A stretch of DNA of 64,000 nt, from positions 1,860,001-1,924,000 of the forward strand of contig NZ_CP009922.3 of NCBI RefSeq assembly GCF_000993785.3, in the 5' to 3' direction. This document shows, one piece after another, positions 34,046 through 45,000 of this stretch. Both the position numbers and the translations under genes were made by a program. This DNA is from Streptomyces xiamenensis. Its GTDB lineage: Bacteria; Actinomycetota; Actinomycetes; Streptomycetales; Streptomycetaceae. Each line of letters begins with the position of its first letter. Position 1 is the stretch's first letter. The notes beneath the pieces were generated by a model that saw only the letters and a list, made by a program, of their open reading frames with translations, did not search any database and was not told the DNA's origin.

Positions 34046-34957
34046 TCACACCTTCAAGTACTTGCGCAGCGCGAAGAACGCCGCCACCGACGGCATGAGC
34101 GCACCCACCGCCAGCACGAACGGCAGCACCGAGATCACCGCGTCCCAGCCGATGAAGTTGATCAGCGGGATCTCCTGGGCCAGGAAGTTGTTGATCGCGA
34201 AGTACTTGACCCCGATCAGCAGCACACAGGCGAACAGGCCGCCCAGCAGCCCCGCGATCGCCGCCTCCAGGATGAACGGCATCTGGATGTAGAAGCTGGA
34301 CGCGCCCACCAGCCGCATGATCCCGGTCTCCCGGCGGCGGCTGAACGCCGACACCCGCACCGTGTTGACGATCAGCAGCAGCGCCACCACCAGCATCAGC
34401 GCCATCAGGCCCAGGGCGGCGTAGTTGACACCGTTCAGCAGCGCGAACAGGTTCTCCAGCTGCGCCCGCTGATCCTCCACCGAGTAGACGCCGTCGCGCC
34501 CGGCGAACGCCGTCGCGACCACGTCGTACCGCTCGGGGTCCACCAGCTTGACCCGGAAGGACTCCTGCATCTGGTCGGGCGTCACCACGGCGGCGATCGG
34601 CTGGCCCTGCTGCTGCTCCTGGTAGCGGTCGTACGCCTCGCTCGCGGACTCCTCGTACACCTCGTCGACCAGCTGCATGGCCTCCAGCTCGCCGAGGATC
34701 TCCTCCTTCTGATCCTCGGTCACGGCGCCGCGCGCACACTGCGGAGCGTTGTCGGCGTCGTTCTCGTTGCAGAGGAAGATCGAGACCTGGACCTTGTCGT
34801 ACCAGAAGTCCTTCATGCTGTTGACCTGCTGGTTCGCCAGCAGGGAGCCGCCCAGCAGCGCCAGCGAGAGGGCGACGGAGACGATGACCGCGAAGGTCAT
34901 CGTGAGATTGCGGCGGAGACCGACTCCGATCTCCGACAGGACGAAGTGGGCGCGCAT
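34046..34957 (-). CDS. ftsX: Cell division ABC transporter permease FtsX
   Basis: A 303-aa membrane protein with four helices. The first (LTMTFAVIVSVALSLALLGG) is followed by a large extracellular domain at about residues 45-180, then three C-terminal helices around ALGLMALMLVVALLLIVNTV and the FtsX motif FSRRRETGIMRLVGASSFYI. With FtsE it controls peptidoglycan hydrolases at the septum. The extracellular loop contains a Cys pair in FLCNENDADNAPQCARG, as in mycobacterial FtsX. It follows ftsE by 43 bp. Confidence 0.96.
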   Translation of the reverse strand: MRAHFVLSEIGVGLRRNLTMTFAVIVSVALSLALLGGSLLANQQVNSMKDFWYDKVQVSIFLCNENDADNAPQCARGAVTEDQKEEILGELEAMQLVDEVYEESASEAYDRYQEQQQGQPIAAVVTPDQMQESFRVKLVDPERYDVVATAFAGRDGVYSVEDQRAQLENLFALLNGVNYAALGLMALMLVVALLLIVNTVRVSAFSRRRETGIMRLVGASSFYIQMPFILEAAIAGLLGGLFACVLLIGVKYFAINNFLAQEIPLINFIGWDAVISVLPFVLAVGALMPSVAAFFALRKYLKV

Positions 34958-35000
34958 GGCGTCCTTTCAGTGCGGGGGTGAGTGCGTGAAGCGCCGGAGG

Positions 35001-35690
35001 TCAGTTCTGGTAGCCGTACACGCCGCGCGTCTGGTCACGCACGAGTCGGCCCTTCTCCAGCTCGATCACCCGCTTGCGCATCTGGTCCACGATCTGCGCG
35101 TCGTGCGTCGCCATGACCACGGTGGTGCCGGTGCGGTTGATGCGGTCGAGCAGCTTCATGATGCCCACGGAGGTATCGGGGTCGAGGTTGCCCGTGGGCT
35201 CGTCGGCGATGAGCAGCATGGGGCGGTTGACGAACGCGCGGGCGATCGCCACCCGCTGCTGCTCACCACCGGACAACTCGCCCGGCATCCGCTCCTCCTT
35301 GCCGCCCAGGCCCACCAGATCGAGGACCTCGGGCACGGTCTTGCGGATCTTGCCGCGCGCCTCGCCGATCACCTCCATGGCGAAGGCGACGTTCTCGCCG
35401 ACCGTCTTGTTCGGCAGGAGGCGGAAGTCCTGGAAGACGGTGCCCAGTTGGCGGCGCACCTGCGGCACCTTCCAGTTGGACAGCCGGCCGAGGTCCTTGC
35501 CCAGGACGTGCACGGTGCCGGTGCTGCAGCGCTCCTCGCGCAGCAGCAGGCGCAGGAAGGTGGACTTGCCGGAGCCGGAGGAGCCCACCAGAAAGACGAA
35601 CTCACCACGCTCGACCTCCAGGGAGACATCGCGCAGTGCCGGCGCGGTCTGCCGGGGGTACGTCTTGGAGACATTGTCGAATCGGATCAC
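35001..35690 (-). CDS. ftsE: Cell division ATP-binding protein FtsE
   Basis: A 229-aa ABC ATPase. Walker A is [16 protein letters not shown], the signature is [16 protein letters not shown], Walker B is [17 protein letters not shown] and the H-loop is [14 protein letters not shown]. It begins [20 protein letters not shown], as FtsE usually does. It drives conformational change in FtsX at the division site. The 229-bp upstream gap contains a short GC hairpin near 35755-35770 and the divergent promoter region for the small zinc-ribbon gene. Confidence 0.97.
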   Translation of the reverse strand: MIRFDNVSKTYPRQTAPALRDVSLEVERGEFVFLVGSSGSGKSTFLRLLLREERCSTGTVHVLGKDLGRLSNWKVPQVRRQLGTVFQDFRLLPNKTVGENVAFAMEVIGEARGKIRKTVPEVLDLVGLGGKEERMPGELSGGEQQRVAIARAFVNRPMLLIADEPTGNLDPDTSVGIMKLLDRINRTGTTVVMATHDAQIVDQMRKRVIELEKGRLVRDQTRGVYGYQN

Positions 35691-35919
35691 GGTTACACCA
35701 CGTCAAGGCTGGGTACATGCGGCGGAAGCCCCTGGCGGTATCTCCCGGCCGATGGCTGGGGGAGGCTCCCCCCTCGCTGGGCACAGACCTTACGCGACGC
35801 GGCGCATGGTGCGCAGACAGCGACCGCTACCACCCGCTTTGCCCTGATCTGGCGTCTGCGGTTACGGCCAAAGCCTGGCACAGTAGGTAAGGAGGGGGAC
35901 ATGAGAGGAGACGATCGCC

Positions 35920-36120
35920 ATGACCGCCGCAGACTGGCTGGTGTGCGCGAACTGCGCCGGGCGCGTGAGCGAGGGCCGGTGCGCCGTGTGCCGGGACCGC
36001 AGGGCCCGGATGCGTGAGGAGCGGGGGGCGTGGGGGCCGCTGGGCGGCCCGGGGGCGCTGCTGATGGCGGCGCTGCTGGCGCTGGTGGCCGTGGCCCTGT
36101 TGGTGGCCAGACCCGCCTGA
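35920..36120 (+). CDS. Small zinc-ribbon membrane protein
   Basis: A 66-aa protein. Residues 9-26 contain two CxxC knuckles (CANCAGRVSEGRCAVC), a zinc-ribbon pattern, and residues about 45-63 form a single membrane helix (LLMAALLALVAVALLVARPA). GGAG lies 9 nt before the ATG. It is divergent from ftsE and ends at a strong bidirectional terminator. No named family is recognised; the design suggests a membrane-tethered small protein facing the cytoplasm. Confidence 0.7.
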   Translation: MTAADWLVCANCAGRVSEGRCAVCRDRRARMREERGAWGPLGGPGALLMAALLALVAVALLVARPA

Positions 36121-36150
36121 GGCGGACCGCGGAGACAGCCGGGACAGCCG

Positions 36151-36187
36151 TACGGGCCCGGAGCGAGTGGATCGCTCCGGGCCCGTA
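36151..36187. terminator. Bidirectional 16-bp hairpin
   Basis: TACGGGCCCGGAGCGA pairs perfectly with the arm at 36172-36187 around a GTGGA loop. It separates the convergent zinc-ribbon gene and the LAETG surface-protein gene. Confidence 0.75.
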
Positions 36188-36224
36188 GGCGTTACGCGAG
36201 TGACGTGTGAGGTGCGGGCCGTCG

Positions 36225-36983
36225 TCAGGCGGCGGCAGCACCCTTGTTCACCAGACGCGGCAGGTAGCGGAAGGCCACCCCACCGGCGATCATGGTCGCG
36301 GCACCGATGATCAGCAGCGCCTCGCCACCGGAGGCACCGGTCTCGGCCAGCTCGCCACGCTCCCCGTTCGGGGTCTCCCCGGCGGGGGTGGTGGCGTCCG
36401 GCACGGTCTCGGTGATGTCCTCGGCCGGCGGGTTCTGCTCGATCGGGCTGCTGCCGCCCTGGGTGTCGGGCTCCGGGTCGTTGCCGGTGGCGCCCTCGTT
36501 CACACCGGGGCCGGGGCCACCGTTGCCGGAGCCACCGTTGCCGGAGCCACCGTTGCCGGAGCCACCATTGTCGGAGCCACCGTTGCCGGAGCCACCATTG
36601 TCGGAGCCACCGTTGTCGGAGCCACCGGTGCTGTCGTCACCACCAGTGCTGTCGTCACCACCGGTGCTGTCGTCACCACCAGTGCTGTCGTCACCACCAG
36701 TGCTGTCGTCGCCACCAGTGCTGTCATCGCCACCAGTGCTGTCATCGCCACCAGTGCTGTCATCGCCACCAGTGCTGTCGTCACCACCAGTGCTGTCATC
36801 GCCACCGAGAACGCCTTCAAGGACGCCCTCGATCACACCACCGTTGTCGTTCGCCGAAACCTCACCGGACTTGTTCGCGGTGGTCGCGTTGGCGGTGCCG
36901 ACCACGGCGAGCGAAGCACCGGCCGCGAAGATCGCAGCCGCGGCCACCCGCGCGACGTTGGCGCGCGTCTTGGAACTGGCCAT
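36225..36983 (-). CDS. Sortase-anchored repeat protein with LAETG signal
   Basis: A 252-aa surface protein. It has an N-terminal signal peptide (VARVAAAAIFAAGASLAVVG, cleavage near ANA), a segment around VSANDNGGVIEGVLEGVLGG, ten copies of DDSTGG, seven SDNGG/SGNGG units, a Pro/Glu-rich stalk and a C-terminal cell-wall sorting signal: LAETG, a hydrophobic helix (GEALLIIGAATMIAGGVAF) and a short basic tail. LAXTG is the motif recognised by Streptomyces class E sortases. The acidic Ser/Thr-rich repeats suggest a glycosylated or extended surface stalk. AGGGGG lies about 10 nt before the ATG. Confidence 0.85.
   Translation of the reverse strand: MASSKTRANVARVAAAAIFAAGASLAVVGTANATTANKSGEVSANDNGGVIEGVLEGVLGGDDSTGGDDSTGGDDSTGGDDSTGGDDSTGGDDSTGGDDSTGGDDSTGGDDSTGGDDSTGGSDNGGSDNGGSGNGGSDNGGSGNGGSGNGGSGNGGPGPGVNEGATGNDPEPDTQGGSSPIEQNPPAEDITETVPDATTPAGETPNGERGELAETGASGGEALLIIGAATMIAGGVAFRYLPRLVNKGAAAA
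36515..36626. repeat. 15-bp tandem repeats encoding SDNGG/SGNGG
   Basis: About seven units of a 15-bp repeat (GGAGCCACCGTTGCC on the plus strand, with ATTGTC variants) lie inside the surface-protein gene. Confidence 0.8.
36631..36810. repeat. Ten 18-bp tandem repeats encoding DDSTGG
   Basis: Units of CTGTCGTCACCACCAGTG begin at 36631 and recur every 18 bp to 36793, with only third-position changes such as CTGTCATCGCCACCAGTG. The near-identity implies recent copying and possible length variation. Confidence 0.9.
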
Positions 36984-37150
36984 AAATCCACTACCCCCTG
37001 TAGTTATTGAGTCTCGACAATGTCTTGTCGTGGGGTCGCAGCCTCACTCAAGGGCTGCGGCGGTGCGGCGAGGGCACCCGCGGCTCGTGCCGGTACGCAC
37101 CCCGCTGCAACACGCACCCCAGAACACAGGCATGCCGCGAACAGCTTTCC

Positions 37151-37167
37151 CGCTCGTCATGCGAGCG
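37151..37167. terminator. Small hairpin downstream of prfB
   Basis: CGCTCG-TCATG-CGAGCG forms a 6-bp stem nested within a wider CCCGCT...AGCGGG pairing, 53-69 bp past the prfB stop on the minus strand. It lies in the 236-bp gap that also holds the promoter of the LAETG gene. Confidence 0.35.
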
Positions 37168-37219
37168 TCAAGCGGGATGTCCGTTAAATACCCTGCCTGG
37201 CGTGAGAATTGGGTGAAGG

Positions 37220-38326
37220 TTACTTCTCCTGCTGTTTGCGCCACCGGATTCCCGCTTCGAGGAAGTCGTCGATGTCACCATCGAGAACTCCCTGCGGGTT
37301 GCCGACCTCGTGATCCGTCCGCAGATCCTTCACCATCTGGTACGGCTGAAGCACGTAGCTGCGCATCTGGTTGCCCCAGGAATTGCCTCCGTCGCCCTTG
37401 AGCGCGTCCATCTTGGCCTGCTCCTCGGCGCGTTGGTGCGCCAGCAGTCTCGACTGAAGGACGCGCATCGCGGCCGCGCGGTTCTGGATCTGGGACTTCT
37501 CGTTCTGACAGGAGACGACGATGCCGGTCGGCAGGTGGGTCAGCCGGACCGCGGAGTCGGTCGTGTTGACGGACTGCCCGCCGGGGCCCGAGGAGCGGAA
37601 CACGTCGACCCGGATCTCGTTCTCCGGGATGTCGATGTGGTCGGTCTGCTCCACCACGGGCAGCACCTCGACACCCGCGAAGGAGGTCTGGCGCCGGCCC
37701 TGGTTGTCGAACGGCGAGATCCGCACCATGCGGTGGGTGCCCTGCTCGACGGAGAGCGTGCCGTACGCGTACGGGGCCTTCACGGTGAAGGTGGTCGACT
37801 TGATGCCGGCCTCTTCCGCGTACGAGGTGTCCAGCACCTCGGTCGGGTAGCCCTTGCGCTCGGCCCAGCGCAGGTACATCCGCTGGAGCTGCTCGGCGAA
37901 GTCCGCCGCGTCGACCCCGCCGGCCTCGGCGCGGACGCTGATCATCGCCTCGCGGCCGTCGTACTCGCCGGACAGCAGGGTGCGGACCTCCAACTCGTCC
38001 ACGGCCTTCTGGACGGCCGCCAGTTCCGCCTCGGCCTCGCGCCGCGTGTCGGCGTCGTCCTCGGCCTCGGCCAGCTCGAAGAGCACTTCGAGGTCGTCGA
38101 TCCGGCTGTGCAGTTCATCGGTCTTGCGCACCTGGCCCTGGAGCAGGGCCAGCTTGCTGGTGACCTGCTGGGCGTGCTCGGGGTCGTCCCACAGCGAGGG
38201 CGCCGCCGCCTGCTCCTCCAGCGCGGCCACATCGGCCCTCAACTGGTCAAGGTCGAGGACGGCCTCGATCGACTCCATGGTGGAGGCGAGAGACTTCAGA
38301 GCTTCGGATACATCGACGGCTGCCAC
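37220..38326 (-). CDS. prfB: Peptide chain release factor 2
   Basis: A 368-aa release factor for UGA and UAA. The codon-reading tripeptide SPF is in [19 protein letters not shown], and the catalytic GGQ loop is in [22 protein letters not shown] 38326 gives the N-terminus [20 protein letters not shown], typical of actinobacterial RF2. The frame is continuous, without the programmed frameshift of the E. coli gene. A 274-bp gap to the kinase gene upstream contains a perfect 14-bp palindrome CGCAGGGCCCTGCG at 38385. Confidence 0.96.
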   Translation of the reverse strand: MAAVDVSEALKSLASTMESIEAVLDLDQLRADVAALEEQAAAPSLWDDPEHAQQVTSKLALLQGQVRKTDELHSRIDDLEVLFELAEAEDDADTRREAEAELAAVQKAVDELEVRTLLSGEYDGREAMISVRAEAGGVDAADFAEQLQRMYLRWAERKGYPTEVLDTSYAEEAGIKSTTFTVKAPYAYGTLSVEQGTHRMVRISPFDNQGRRQTSFAGVEVLPVVEQTDHIDIPENEIRVDVFRSSGPGGQSVNTTDSAVRLTHLPTGIVVSCQNEKSQIQNRAAAMRVLQSRLLAHQRAEEQAKMDALKGDGGNSWGNQMRSYVLQPYQMVKDLRTDHEVGNPQGVLDGDIDDFLEAGIRWRKQQEK

Positions 38327-38600
38327 ATACACCAGCGTAACGGCTGCCGCATCCCACCCCGCCGCCAGTCGCCCTCCGGGCGGGCGCAGGGCCCTGCGGG
38401 GCCCGGCCGGAGCCGGGCGCAGGGCCGTCTCCCGGCGGTGCGACCGAGCCCGGGGCCGGGTGGCCGCGTGCTCGGAGGGGACCGGTGTCCCCACGACGCC
38501 CGTCCCCGCCGCGGCGGTCCGTCGTGCCCGCCCCGTACCCCGCACGAGGCGAGGCCGGACGGCGCCACGGTGCGGTCCGTGTCCGGTGGCCCGCCGGGTA

Positions 38601-39845
38601 TCAGGGGGCGAGGGCGGGTTCGCCGGTGGTGGTGTGCGGGGGCCGGTGGGAGTTGCTGTCGTCGTCGCCGCCCCCGGTCAGCAGCCAGCCGCCGACCGCC
38701 ACCACGGCCAGGACGCCCGCCGCCACCGTGATCGCCAGCCGGCGCTTGCGGCGGGCCGCCGCCGCGTGGCGGGCCGAGCCGGCGCGGGCCTGGCCAGGGG
38801 CGCGGGGCGTGCGCGCCGTGCCGTGCGCGCCGCCGGCCAGTTCCTCGGCGTCCGGCACCCGCATCCGGGTGTGCGTGGCCCGCTCGTCGTCGGGGATGTC
38901 GGCCCGCACCAGCGGTACGGCGGCCGGCAGCGGCCCCGGCGCCGGCCGCGGCGGGTCCGCCGGCTCCTGGGGCTCGTCCGCCCCGTCCGGGTCGCCGATG
39001 TCCAGCGGCGGCAGTCCTTCCAGCGACGGCAGGATCTCGCGCAGCCGGGAGGCCAGCTCCGCGGCACGCAGCCGCGAGGCCGGGGCCTTCGCCAGGCACT
39101 GCTGCAGCACTTCCCACAGCGGGTCCGGCACCCCGGGCAGCCGGGCGGCCGTCTCCGTCACCTGGCGGCGCAGTACGGCCCCGGTGTGCCCGCCGCCGAA
39201 CGGAGTGAAGCCGGCCAGCAGCTCGTACAGCACCGTCACCAGGGCGTAGATATCCACGGCCGCGCGCGGCGGCAGGCCCTCGACGATCTCGGGGGCGACG
39301 TAGTCGGGGGTGCCGACCACCCCGCCCTTGCCGCCGTGCCGGGGTTCGTCGATCAGCTTGGCGACGCCGAAGTCGGTCAACAGGGCGGTCGGCGGTGTGC
39401 CGGTGCCGTCGGCGGCCGGCTCCAGCAGGATGTTCTCCGGCTTGATGTCGCGGTGCACGATGCCCGCCGCGTGCGCGACGGACAGGCCTGCGGCGATCTG
39501 GGCGGTGATGGCCACCGCCTCGTGCGGGGCGAGCCGCCGTTCCCGTTCCAGGTGGGTGCGCAGGTCGGGGCCGCGCACCAGGTCCATCACCAGGGCGAGG
39601 TCCTGGCCGTCCTCGCCCCCTATCACCAGGTCACGCACGCCGACGATGTGCGGGTGCTCCAGGCCGAGCAGGGCGTGCCGCTCGTGGGCGAAGCGCTCCG
39701 CCAGTTCCGGGTCGGTGGCGAGGTCCTCGCGCAGCAGCTTGATGGCGACAGGGCCCTGCGGCCCTTCCCCGAGCCACACCGTTCCGGCACTTCCGCGTCC
39801 CAGGACGCGGTGGGTCGTGTACTGGCTGCCGATGTTCCGTGCCAT
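38601..39845 (-). CDS. pkaB: Membrane Ser/Thr protein kinase, PkaB-like
   Basis: A 414-aa Hanks-type kinase. The kinase domain spans about residues 8-270: Gly loop [12 protein letters not shown], Lys in PVAIKLLRE, catalytic loop [17 protein letters not shown] in [10 protein letters not shown] and APE as [12 protein letters not shown] Pro-rich linker leads to one C-terminal membrane helix ([20 protein letters not shown]) and a short polar extracellular tail. It lies between prfB and a second kinase gene, as I recall for pkaB/pkaA in S. coelicolor; the symbol rests on that recollection and on size. Confidence 0.85.
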   Translation of the reverse strand: MARNIGSQYTTHRVLGRGSAGTVWLGEGPQGPVAIKLLREDLATDPELAERFAHERHALLGLEHPHIVGVRDLVIGGEDGQDLALVMDLVRGPDLRTHLERERRLAPHEAVAITAQIAAGLSVAHAAGIVHRDIKPENILLEPAADGTGTPPTALLTDFGVAKLIDEPRHGGKGGVVGTPDYVAPEIVEGLPPRAAVDIYALVTVLYELLAGFTPFGGGHTGAVLRRQVTETAARLPGVPDPLWEVLQQCLAKAPASRLRAAELASRLREILPSLEGLPPLDIGDPDGADEPQEPADPPRPAPGPLPAAVPLVRADIPDDERATHTRMRVPDAEELAGGAHGTARTPRAPGQARAGSARHAAAARRKRRLAITVAAGVLAVVAVGGWLLTGGGDDDSNSHRPPHTTTGEPALAP

Positions 39846-39971
39846 GGCGTGAGGCTACGACGGCGATCCGGCCATCGGCGGCCCCGGCCGCCCGCCTTGC
39901 CCCGCTTTGTGGGCAAGCGGCGGCCGGAATCCATCTCCAGAAGTCGACAAATCCCCCAGGTCACCGACGTG

Positions 39972-41660
39972 TCAGGAGCCGGAGGTCACGTCCTGCGCCT
40001 TCTCCACCAGACCGAGCCATTCCCCGACGGTGTTGAACCAGTCCTTGGTCGCTTCCCAGAAGCTCTGGCCCTCGGCCACCCACTCCGGAAGCGGCGTGAA
40101 GTTCCACAGCAGGAACGCGATCACGGCCATGATCACCACCATGAACAGGCAGCCCTTGAGGCAGCCGAGCCCGGGGATCCGCATGGGATTGGCGCTGCGC
40201 GAACGGCCGCGCGGCTCGCGGTCGCGCTCCGGCTCGCGGCGGCGCGGGGGCTCCTGGTACCGCTGCGGGGGCTGCTGGTACGGCTGCGCCTGGGGCTGCG
40301 GCTGCTGCTGATAGCGCTGCTCGTCCGCGTACCCGAAGTGCCCGGCCGCCGCCGAGCTACGCCGCTGCGGACGGCGCTGAGGCTGCGGCTGGGGCTGCGG
40401 GGGCTGGCGGCGCTGCGGCTGTCGCTGCGGCGCGCGGTAGAGGGGGTCCTGCTCGGGGTCGAGCTGCTGGAACTGGGTCTGCTCGTTGCGGTCCCGGGCG
40501 GCGCGCATCTGGTCCGCCCACGGCGGCGGTGCCTGCGGCTCGTCGGGGCCCTGCTGGGCGGGCATCACCCGGGTGCCGTCCAGGCCACCGTCCGCACCCG
40601 CACCGGCACCGGCTCCCGCACCGCCGGCCCCACCGGCGGAGGGCAGCACGCTGGTGGCGGCGCCGGGATCGTAGGACCCCCCGGAGAGCGCCTGTGTCGG
40701 CTGGGCATCGGGCCCGCCCGGGCCCGTCACCTTCACCGGCGCGCTGTCGGGCGCCAGCAGCGCGGCCACCCCGTACGCCGCGTCCGCCTGCTCCTGGGTG
40801 GCGTGCTCGCCGATCCCGGCCACCACGGTGCGCAGCGCCCGGCCCAGGCTCACGGCGCTGGGCCGCTCGTCGGGGCTCTTGCGCAGACAGCGTTCGATGA
40901 CCGTCCACAGCGGCTCCGGCAGCCCGTCGATCCGTGCGGGCTGCTCGCTGAGGTGGCGCTGGAGGACCTGAAGGGTGTTCTCCCCGGCGAAGGGGGGACG
41001 GCCGGTGATCAGCTCGTACATCAGGACGCCGGCCGCGTACACGTCCACGGCCGAGGTCTGCGGGCGGCCCTCGGCGGACTCGGGGGCGATGTAGGAGGGG
41101 GTGCCGACGAACTCGTGGGCCCGGGTCACCCCAGGTGAGTCCGCGAGCCGGGCGATCCCGAAGTCGGTGAGCAGCGGGCGCAGCGGGGCGCCGTCCTGTC
41201 CGCCGCCGGCCATCAGGACGTTCGCGGGCTTGAGGTCGCGGTGGACCACGCCCTTGGCGTGCGCGGCGGCCAGCGCGTCGGCGACCTGGGCGGTGACGAG
41301 GGCGGCGCCGACGGGGCTGAAGGGTCCGTTGTCGCGCAGGTAGCGGTGCAGGTCGGGGCCCTCGACGAGGTCCATGACGAGGGCGAGCAGCTCGCCCTCG
41401 ACGACGAGGTCGCGGGTGCGGACGATGTTGTCGTCGGTGAGGCGCAGCAGCACGGAACGCTCGCGCAGGAAGCGCATCACGACATCGGGGTCGTGGGCGA
41501 GCTCCTCCTTGAGCACCTTGATCGCGACCAGCTCGCCCGGTGCGCCGGTGACGGCCGCCTCGTCCCCGGCGGCCTCCCGCTGGCGCCCCCGCCACACGGT
41601 CCCGGTAGCGCCGCGCCCGAGGGGCTCTTCGAGCAAGTATTTGCTGCCGACCGGCCGCAC
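39972..41660 (-). CDS. pkaA: Membrane Ser/Thr protein kinase, PkaA-like
   Basis: A 562-aa Hanks-type kinase. Its kinase domain (about 8-285) has Gly loop LGRGATGTVWRG, VAIKVLKEEL, catalytic loop VVHRDLKPANVLM, DFG in LLTDFGIARL and APE as IAPESAEGRPQ. A long Gly/Ala then Gln/Pro/Arg-rich linker (about 330-500) is followed by one membrane helix (GCLFMVVIMAVIAFLLWNF) and a 40-residue outer tail. GGAG lies 6 nt before the GTG start. It is probably co-transcribed with the pkaB-like gene 126 bp downstream, and is divergent from the FHA protein, a likely phospho-binding partner. Confidence 0.85.
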   Translation of the reverse strand: MRPVGSKYLLEEPLGRGATGTVWRGRQREAAGDEAAVTGAPGELVAIKVLKEELAHDPDVVMRFLRERSVLLRLTDDNIVRTRDLVVEGELLALVMDLVEGPDLHRYLRDNGPFSPVGAALVTAQVADALAAAHAKGVVHRDLKPANVLMAGGGQDGAPLRPLLTDFGIARLADSPGVTRAHEFVGTPSYIAPESAEGRPQTSAVDVYAAGVLMYELITGRPPFAGENTLQVLQRHLSEQPARIDGLPEPLWTVIERCLRKSPDERPSAVSLGRALRTVVAGIGEHATQEQADAAYGVAALLAPDSAPVKVTGPGGPDAQPTQALSGGSYDPGAATSVLPSAGGAGGAGAGAGAGADGGLDGTRVMPAQQGPDEPQAPPPWADQMRAARDRNEQTQFQQLDPEQDPLYRAPQRQPQRRQPPQPQPQPQRRPQRRSSAAAGHFGYADEQRYQQQPQPQAQPYQQPPQRYQEPPRRREPERDREPRGRSRSANPMRIPGLGCLKGCLFMVVIMAVIAFLLWNFTPLPEWVAEGQSFWEATKDWFNTVGEWLGLVEKAQDVTSGS

Positions 41661-42021
41661 GTGTGCTCCCTGATGCTTCGCTGATGGTGGTGATGATGAC
41701 GAGTGAGGACGTGTGGTGACGAGACCGAGTTCTCCACTCTAATGCCGTCGCCGGTGCACCCGGGCGGCCGTCTGTTCGGAAGGTTACGATGCCGCGCCGC
41801 GGGGAGCTGGTTCCCGGCGGGAGGACCGGCTGAGCGATCAGATCTGGTCAGATCCGGGCAATCAAGATCATTAACTGCGGCTGACGGGGCCAGGTGTCAG
41901 CGCCGGGTGCGAGGATGCTTTCACCATCAGCATCCGATGCGATCGAACGGATGCGTTCGGGCGAACGAGCAGACGACCGACCGGAGATGACACCGGGCGG
42001 GCGGGGCGAGCGGGAGGGCCG
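41661..42021. promoter_or_regulatory. 361-bp divergent control region (kinase / FHA gene)
   Basis: No gene is visible. It contains a cluster of short repeats: CAGATCTG at 41839-41846 flanked by direct GATCAGATC/GGTCAGATC, and CATCCG...CGGATG further on. The FHA gene start has GGGAGGG just upstream. Promoters for both divergent genes should lie here, but I cannot assign them firmly. Confidence 0.45.
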
Positions 42022-45000
42022 ATGCCGATCCAGATCAGGTTGACCGTTCTGGGACGGGGCACCGCCGACGGCGGGGTGGACGTCCAGATCACCGCTCCCG
42101 CCGACACCCCGCTCGCCGACGTACTCGGCTCGCTGGCCGCCGCTGCGGTGCCGGGCGCGGGTGCGCCGGGCACGGTGTACTGCGAGGACGAGCGCCTGGA
42201 CCCGCAGCTCGCCCTGCTGGGCCAGCCGCCGCTCGTGGAGGGCGCGGTGCTCTCCTTCCACCAGCCGCTCACCGGGCCGCGCCCGCCCGCCCCGGCGGCC
42301 AGGCTGCTGGTGGTGGCCGGGCCCGACGCGGGCGGGGTGCACCTGCTGAACGGCGGCGAGGTACGGATCGGGCGGTCCTCCGGCGCGGACGTCGCGCTGC
42401 GCGACCCCGATGTGTCACGGCTGCACTGCGCGCTGACGCTGGGCCCGGACGGCTCGGTGACGGTCACCGACCTCGACTCCACCAACGGCACCCAGATCGA
42501 CGGCCGGCCCGTTACCGCCCCGGCCACCCCGCTCCCGGCGGGCGCACCGCTGCGGCTCGGCGAATCAACGCTGCGGGTCGTCCCCGCGGCGACGGTTCGG
42601 GCGGTCGGGGCCGCACGGGGATCCGCCTCCGGGCTGCCCGGTGGGGGCACACCGGTGGGGGAGGCCGGACCGGACGGCGTGACACCGGCCGGTGACGGGG
42701 GCACGTCCCGGCACGACGCGGCGGCGTCCGCCGCCCGGGCCCGGCCCGGCGGCTACGCCCCGGAGGCGGAACGGGCGGCCGGCCACGTCCGGGAGAGCGG
42801 CTCGCGGGACGGCGCCACCATGCCGGCCCAGCGCGACGGCCACGCGTCCGAGGGCTCCGGCGCGGGCGGGGCACCCCGGTGGCGGGAGGAGCGGACCGCC
42901 CACCACACGGGCGCGGACCGGCCGCCCCACGCCCCGGAGGTGGCCCGGCGGCACGACGAGCGCCCCGGCACCGCGACCTCGCCGGTCCCCGGGGCCCGGG
43001 GCTCCGCGGGCGCCGGCGAGCCCGACCTCTACTCCGCCTCCCCGGGCGACGCCCGGGAGCGGGCCGGCGCCACCGCGCCCCCCTCGGAGCAGGGCGACCG
43101 CGACCGCGCGCGGGAGAAGTGCGGCACCACCACGGACACCACCACGGACAGCGCCCCCGGCCCGGGTGCCGGCGATCAGGACGGCACCGGCCGCACCGGC
43201 GTGCGCGAGCGCGACCTCTTCGACAGCACCCGCCCGGCCCCCCGGGGCCGCACCGGCGGTACCGCTTCCGGCCGGGACACCGGCGCTCCGCCGGACGTCG
43301 GGCGCACCCCGCGCCGCGAGTCCTCGTCCGCCGGCGGGAACGACCGGGCCACCGGCGGCCACGAGGCCCGCGACGTGCTGGACACCGGATGTACCGCCCG
43401 GAGCGTGCCCGCCCCGTCGAACGGCGGCGATCGGCCCTCCGCCCCGCGCCGGGAGCACACAGGTGTGGACGAAGGGCGCGCGCACGACGGCCCGGTCACG
43501 GCCGGAGCCGCCCGGGGCCCGAGCCCGCACGGCGCCCCGGGCCGGGACGCCGCCGCCGGGCCCGAGGGCGGGCCTGCCTCCGGCCACCCGCTCGCGCCGG
43601 CCGGCGCGAGCACCGACGTTCCGGTCCGGGGCGGGGGCGCGGCGGCCGAGGCCGAGCGCCATGCCTCCGCCCACCGGGTACGGTCCGGGCCTGCGGAACG
43701 CCCCGGCACCATGGACGTCCCGGGGGTGAACCCGCCGCGGACCGGCGGCCGGCGCGGAAGCGCGGCGGAAGCCGGCGCGGAGCCGTCCGCCACGGGTGCC
43801 GCCCAGCACCCCCCGGCAGGCGCCGGCGCTCACGCGGAAGGTGAGCTGCCCGACGCCGACGGCGACCAGCCGCGCACCACCCGGATCGCCGCCCCGCCCC
43901 CGCCGCAGGAGCGGCCCCGGATCGGTTCCGGCCCGGAGGGCCACCGTCCGCACGAGGGGCAGCAAGGACCGGACGGGCAGGTCACGCTCGTCGGACAGCA
44001 GGCCGTCCGGCAGCGCAAGGGGATCGTGGGCTGGGCGCTGCGGGTCGGGCGGGGAGCCGGGCGCGGAGCCGACCCCGAGGAGGCCGCCGCCGCGCGGGCC
44101 GAGGCGGCCGCCGCCGACGCCCGGTGGCCGGATCCGGCCGCCATACTGCTGTCCGCGCTGGAGGGCGACCCCCGGCTCTGGGCGCGCGACGCCGCGCACC
44201 CCGAGGCGTACACAGTTCGTCTTGGCACCACCCAGCGCCCCGCCGGGCCGCTGCTGCCGGTCACCATCGGCCTGCCGCGGGCGGGTTCGCTCGGGCTGGC
44301 CGGGCCGCGCGAGCGGCTGACCGGTCTGGCGCGGACCGTCCTCGCCCAACTGGCCGCCCTGCACGCCCCCTCCGCCCTGCGGATCGCCGTGCTGGCGGAC
44401 GGCAGGGCCCGCGAGTGGTCCTGGCTCGGCTGGCTGCCGCATCTGCGCCCCGCCCGGGGCGAGAACTGCCGGCTGCTGCTCGGCTTCGACCCCGCCCAGA
44501 TCACCGCGCGGCTGCGCGAACTCTCCCAGGTGGCCCGGGAGCCGGACGAGGGCCCGCGTACCGTCGTGCTGCTCGACGGCGACCCCGGCAGCGCCGCCGC
44601 CCGCGAGGCCGCCGCGCGGCTCGCGGCGGAGGGGCCGGCCGCCGGCATCCATCTGCTGGTGCTCACCGAGACCCCGCCGGCCACGCCCGCCTCTCCCCTG
44701 GACGAGGCCCTCGCCGCCGCCCGGCGCTCCTGCGCCGCCTTCCGGGCCTGCGGCACCGCCGGAGTGCTCAGCGGAGCCGTCGCCACCTCGCTGCGGCTGA
44801 TCGGCGAGGACGGGCGGCCGGGACCGGTCATCACCGCCGACGCCGTCTCCCCGGCGTGGGCCGAGCGGTTCGCGCGGGCGCTCGCGCCGTTGCGCGAGCA
44901 GGAGGACGGCGCCGTGGGCGCGCCGTCCCCGCAGCCGCTGCCCGAGAGCGTCCGGCTGCTCGATGTCCTGGCACTGCCCCGGGTCACCCCGGCCACCCTG

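Noticed and set aside
36515..36810. Regular direct repeats resembling a CRISPR array
   Set aside because: The repeats are contiguous 15- and 18-bp units with no spacers, and they keep a reading frame inside a surface-protein gene.
37220..38326. Programmed frameshift in prfB
   Set aside because: The RF2 frame is continuous from the GTG start to the stop, with no internal TGA or shift site.
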